This document shows, one piece after another, positions 59,392-64,000 of a DNA stretch of 64,000 bases (position 1 is the stretch's first letter; every line of letters begins with the position of its first letter). The DNA lies in NCBI GenBank assembly GCA_008933995.1, contig WARS01000011.1, positions 12,119,516 through 12,183,515 on the forward strand. Reading direction: 5' to 3'. The notes beneath the pieces were generated by a model. It did no database searches and was not told the origin of the DNA. It saw nothing but the letters and a program-made list of their open reading frames with translations. The position numbers and the translations under genes were made by a program. Source of the DNA: Datnioides undecimradiatus. Lineage: Eukaryota > Chordata > Actinopteri > Lobotiformes > Datnioididae.

Positions 59392-59685
59392 ATGACCGTC
59401 GGATTGAAGCGGCCGCGTATTGTTGACGCATCTCAATGTTTGAACCGGGGGAGAGAGCCACGTCCCAAGTGTCAAATAAGATTCAACCTGTCCTGCGGAT
59501 GCGCCGTCACTGTTTTGCCTCCAGTGGCACCCCAAGTGTATGAGATTCATGATTCATCCCTCTGTTTTCACGGGCTATCCTTAGAGCGCTTCTCTTCTCC
59601 TTCTTCAAAATGGAAAGATTCCAGTCTTCCATGCGCAAACGGCTCTACAGCTTGCCGCAAAACATTGGGCAAAAACCCTTCGTGA
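59392..59685 (+). other. Upstream open reading frame overlapping the hcn4 start
   Basis: An ATG at 59392 opens a 97-codon frame ending at 59685, 76 bases into the hcn4 coding sequence and in a different frame. It resembles no known protein. If the hcn4 transcript starts before 59392, this overlapping uORF would reduce initiation at 59610. The transcription start is not known. Confidence 0.4.
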
Positions 59686-60265
59686 TTGACGAAGGAGACA
59701 ACGGTGACAAGGACACTAAGAGGAAAAGTATTCGGCTAAAACATTTGTCCTCTTCGTCTCCTGCAAGCAGTTGCAAGAGCATTGAGGAGGCCAGGAGCGA
59801 AGACTTGGAAAGGGACGTTATTGTAAAGACCAACTTGAACGGGGACTGTCGCTTATTTAGGGGCAGCATCTCTTCCATCACCGGGCGTCATCCTCCCGGG
59901 TCAGATCCGGCGGAGCAGCGGCGCCTCATCCCGGAGGCTGATGCAGGTGTCAGCGAGAGTTTCCCCGGTGAGCACGGCCCCGCGGCCCAGCAGCGGGCAA
60001 CGGGTGGTCTGAGTGGCGCAACCGGGCAAGGATCTGTGTTTGACCAGTCAAGTTTCATCAAGTTGGAGGGTAGCGAGCAAATAATACCTGAGGATGACAG
60101 ACTGTACCAAGCTGGCTTCATGCACCGGCAGTTTGGGGCGATGCTCCAACCCGGAGTCAACAAGTTCTCCCTGCGGATGTTGGGGAGTGAGAGGGCCGTG
60201 GAGCATGAGAGGGAACGAGTAAAGTCTGCTGGCTTCTGGATAATCCACCCGTACAGTGATTTTAG
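59610..60265 (+). CDS. hcn4: HCN4 pacemaker channel, exon 1 (gene continues beyond the window)
   Basis: The exon encodes the first 218 residues plus two bases and ends at the donor gtaatt at 60266; the remainder lies to the right of the window. The start [17 protein letters not shown] matches the HCN4-specific N-terminus ([11 protein letters not shown]). The middle is a variable region with the HCN4-like words [10 protein letters not shown] and [11 protein letters not shown]. From about residue 165, [20 protein letters not shown] and then [16 protein letters not shown] form the conserved HCN domain that precedes the first transmembrane helix. By family it is a hyperpolarisation-activated, cAMP-modulated cation channel carrying the heart and neuronal pacemaker current. 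The other HCN paralogues lack the [11 protein letters not shown] start. Confidence 0.93.
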
Positions 60266-60718
60266 GTAATTTGTGTGCAGCAAACCGTTCTTTACAAGCA
60301 TTGGTGTCTTAGAGAAAAGTGCAGCAGTGATCCTGTCACACATTTTCAGCTCGTCTGAACATTTTAGAATCTCAGTGAGACATGAAATGCCATCAAATAT
60401 GATTAGGTCACTGTAAACTTAATATCATAGACACGCATGCTAATCCCCTATATACCAGGAGTGTTCTTCTTTGATCGCTGTAATGATATTATGACAACAA
60501 CGTGATAATCAGGAGTGTGTGCAGAATATCATAAGCTGAATGTGCCTCAGTAATCCACACACACCTTGAATAGATAAATGGCTTCATCCTTTGAAGAATT
60601 CAACCACTCACACTGTACAGGCCATTCTTACAGGGGAACATTTAATGTACTGGCAGTCAAATTATGTCACACCTACCTAGGATGTAAGTAAGTCCCTTTT
60701 TTGTTTGGTCTAGAGAAG

Positions 60719-60745
60719 TGTGTGTGTGTGTGTGTGTGTGTGTGT
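60719..60745. repeat. (GT)n microsatellite
   Basis: Thirteen GT units followed by GTCTGTGTCTGT, seen directly in hcn4 intron 1. Confidence 0.95.
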
Positions 60746-62212
60746 CTGTGTCTGTGTCTGTTTGTGCTGTATACGGTTTCATGCACGCAAGAATAGGCTG
60801 TATTGTTACCTAACCAACCGGTTTTCTGTGCGATTTCATCAATTAAATTTGCGCACATAACTAAGCCAATCTGTAATTCCCTCATTTGCCAGCCATGCTG
60901 TGCCATGCATACGTGTACATCATGCACTTCATTGCATGCTGCATACAAAACCAGCATTCTGTTCATCACCGCCATCAAGGGATTTTCATGACATTTAACC
61001 TTGAGGCTCGCTGTCATCATATTTTCACCGGCCAGTTGTACGCCAATGTGTGTCACTGCAGTTTTTTTTTCCACTCATCTGAATTACACTTTTTTTTTTT
61101 TTATCATTTAGCGAGGGCAATGGATTACAGAGAGTGCGGCAGGGGCTTGGAAATGGGGTAATCAAAATAGGGTAACATGACCATTCAAGATATTAGAAGC
61201 ACACATCAGTGGAGATTATTACAGTACAATTAGTCTAATGGAGCAGAGATGGTGTGGACGGGGAGGGGGACACACCACAAAACACTAAACACACACACAG
61301 AAACAGAAAGAGAGATTGAAATGAAAATGATGTTGTGAGGAATCAGGACGGCCAGCTGTTAACTCTGTGTGCGAGCTTTGAGGTGTCATGACTTTGTGCG
61401 TGGTTTGGATCCCACTCTGAGCAGGAACAGGTGCCTTGTTGTCGGCCTCTTAAGGTGAACATTTTATCCTGCAGATCCCATTTCAAGTTACAGGTGTAAA
61501 CCTTTGCACCATTAAAGAGTATTTGGGTCAGTTTTGGCTTACTGATGAATCCAATCCTAATCCTGCAAACACTCAACTTCACCCCCTAATATCTGCAACA
61601 GTTGTGTGCTGGCATACTGTGTGTTTCTGTGACCACTGTGCATTAGCTCAGTGCTGTGGTACCCATGTATCCTCCACCTTGTGTGTTTTATGAGCACAGT
61701 CTCTGTGTCGTTTATACCATAAGTAACTGCTGTCTTTTATTAATGCTGGCCGTGGATACAGCAGCAGACATACTGAACTGGCACACTGTGTAAATATGGT
61801 TAATATGATTGCTGGTGGGCCTGAGCCACAGTACAGGTGTGTGTTAAGCCACTGAGCTGCATGCAGGCTGTTGTGCTTCAGCTGCGCTCTGGCAGCAAGA
61901 GATAAGTATCTCTGGTACAAATGTGATCCCTTTTTCAGCTGTCCTGATTGATCTAAGCTCCTTTCACCATTTTAAGCCTTTTTGTGTTCACTTTGCTTGT
62001 AACTCCCCTCTCTTTGTGCTCTCATGCTTTTTAACATAGCTGCACTCTGACCCAAATAATGTAAGGTTCTATTCTGGACCAGCCAAGGTCCAGAGAACCC
62101 ACAACTGTCAGCTGTATTTTGATGGTAACACCAGATTACACACCAGCAAGTTGTCTGATCTTTGTGGGATGAATGCTGCTGCGTGCACAGTCAGCTGATG
62201 AGCAAATGGGAT

Positions 62213-62264
62213 GGTCTGCAGGGGACAGTGCATTACTGCCGTCCCCTGCAGACCTTTTTTTTTT
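62213..62264 (+). other. Perfect 14-bp hairpin followed by a T-run
   Basis: The arms GGTCTGCAGGGGAC (62213-62226) and GTCCCCTGCAGACC (62241-62254) are exact reverse complements around a 14-base loop. Ten T follow at once (62255-62264). The nature is unknown: a small structured RNA ending in a Pol III-type T-run, a miniature inverted-repeat remnant, or chance. Confidence 0.6.
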
Positions 62265-63774
62265 GTTGTTGTCCAGCTGTTCCAGTGTTCTGCAGCACAG
62301 TGACGTGTGCAGAGCAGTAATGCTAACTACTCAACATCTGGCTGATGGGAGCTGACTTCTGGAGATGACATGGATTCCCAGGAGATAACGCTGGATTTAG
62401 CTAGAGAGGGGAAGTGCAATTAGGACCAGTGTGTCACCGCAGACAACAGGCAGATGAAGAGAGGAATGCAAATGCTTTGTTTGGCAGAGAACAACAGAAA
62501 GCTGATTAGAACAAATGGCCAACCTGCTCTCACTGCTTCCCTCTTTTTGCGATGTTCTCTGGTGAAGGTTTGGTTTAAGTAAGTTAATCGGTTGTGATGT
62601 ACTGCCGGTCACATGTCGACTCTTGATCACCTCATTTTTTTATGGATTTTGTTTGCAACACGCATACATACTTACATTTAGTCAAGTACTCCTCTTTTCT
62701 GTCAGTCAATCACTGATTAAAGTTTTGAATTATTCCAAATAGTTTTGTTGAGTCAGCGCTTTTGAAAAGCTCTCCTCAATCTAACTGTTACTTAGCTGAT
62801 AGTGTGGTTACAGTATGCTGCCTCACATGCCATCAGTACCCCTAGGCACTATAATACATGCACCCCTTGTAGGTCTGCTCTTTCCGGCCCCACCACCATC
62901 GCCCGCCTTGTGCATTTTGTAGGTGTGTCAGGCTCCTGTTGGATCGATCGCTGGTTAATTAGGTCTCTGAAATGGATCCGACATGCAATCGCACGCATGC
63001 TTTCTCATCTCTCACACACTCAAGATGGTAATTGGTTAACAAACACTCAGCTGGCCTCTGTGTGTATGTGTGTTACTGTAGATGTTCATGTTTTCTGTGA
63101 ATGTGAAGCGCTCTGATATTGTCTTCTGTTAAGCATCAATATTGCAAGGATCATTTTAAAGCCATATGCAAAATCAGGGGAATAAAGACGTCCTGCAACT
63201 TACAAAATATCAAATCTCACAGTAGTAAGCAGAGTGAAACGGGTAGATATGGAGTCATAAAATGTGACTATTTCATATTTAGCTTATAAGTGTTGGTTTT
63301 GATTTGTTAAAATGAAGCCATGAAATTCAATAAAAAATCTTTTGAAATACTTTGAAATGTAATTTGGTGACTTTACTGTAAACAACAACTAAAAGCAGCC
63401 CTCGTTTTTCATGTAATTATAGGAGAAATTGAACCCTCTGCTGCTGATACTTGAGGATTTAGATAGTTGTGAAAATCAATATTTCCTCATGAGCAATTCA
63501 GATGAATTCCAATAACCCATTTTCCTCTTTGTCCCTGTGGCCAGAAGCCCAGTATTGAACTGAATTAGAGAACCATCTCCGTTTCATCGTTGTGTCGCTT
63601 TGTTTATTCTAAAGCACTTTGTTTGCATTGTTTCTGCTCATTTGAACATAAATCTACTGAATCTACTGAGTTACTGTGTGCAACTGCAAGTCGCCCAGAG
63701 ATTAATTTCTATTTGAAGTTTCTACACGTCGAGAATTGCTTTGAATATGCAGCACATATTCAATATGCACATAG

Positions 63775-63796
63775 ACACACACACACACACACACAC
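63775..63796. repeat. (AC)n microsatellite
   Basis: Eleven AC units, seen directly in hcn4 intron 1. Confidence 0.95.
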
Positions 63797-64000
63797 TCCG
63801 ACTTTAAAAGTCTTCTGTGTGGATCTAACACCAGCCATTGATAAAACTGCGGTGTATTCATGGTCTGTTCCTGCATCTCTAAGATTTATTTTCTACCATT
63901 TTAATGAACTAAAACAGATCAAAATGTTCAAAATTCAGTCCTTGTTCTAGGGCTTCAATTAATGATTATTTTAATTATAGGTTAATCTGCAGATTAATTA

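Larger units (their letters stand above)
60266..64000 (+). other. hcn4: hcn4 intron 1 (5' part)
   Basis: No further hcn4 exon was found before the window ends; the next exon should begin the S1 helix. The intron contains microsatellites and one perfect hairpin, listed separately. Confidence 0.7.

Noticed and set aside
59888..60343. 151-codon open frame on the - strand over hcn4 exon 1
   Set aside because: Antisense shadow of a GC-rich conserved exon.

Overview
The window is vertebrate nuclear DNA from a ray-finned fish, most likely a percomorph teleost. The genes have many phase-matched GT-AG introns and long AT-rich UTRs. There are several microsatellites and interspersed-repeat fragments familiar from percomorph genomes. 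An intronless UDP-glucuronosyltransferase of the fish-type UGT5 class is present. No bacterial, phage or CRISPR features were seen.

Layout from left to right. A small secreted cysteine-rich gene with an IGFBP N-terminal domain (+, 771-2582) is followed by parp16 (-, 5142-7558), an ER-membrane mono-ADP-ribosyltransferase. scamp5 (+, 11771-15155), a synaptic-vesicle tetraspanning protein, is convergent with ube2q2 (-, 20612-27576), a ubiquitin-conjugating enzyme. Next comes a duplicated block of about 5.5 kb. Each copy carries an intronless UGT (+), a two-exon CALHM-like channel gene (-) placed tail to tail with it, and an array of units of about 600 bp. The left copy (29507-35430) is broken in both genes; the right copy (about 35931-41285) is intact. 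After the block come nptn (neuroplastin, +, 42858-54551) and exon 1 of hcn4 (+, 59610-60265), whose first intron runs off the right edge.

The single-copy genes match a vertebrate block related to human chromosome 15q (SCAMP5, UBE2Q2, NPTN and HCN4 at 15q24; PARP16 at 15q22). The UGT/CALHM block sits between ube2q2 and nptn. Complete coding chains could be assembled by exon phase for the IGFBP-domain gene (223 aa), parp16 (328 aa), scamp5 (230 aa), ube2q2 (377 aa), nptn (397 aa), the CALHM-like gene (191 aa) and the UGT (533 aa).

The genes do not form one pathway; they are neighbours by synteny. The points most worth a second look are: the duplicated UGT/CALHM block, whose broken copy may be an assembly artefact; the very short CALHM-like protein; the uncharacterised 15-cysteine tail of the IGFBP-domain protein; an upstream ORF overlapping the hcn4 start; and a perfect 14-bp hairpin with a T-run in hcn4 intron 1.
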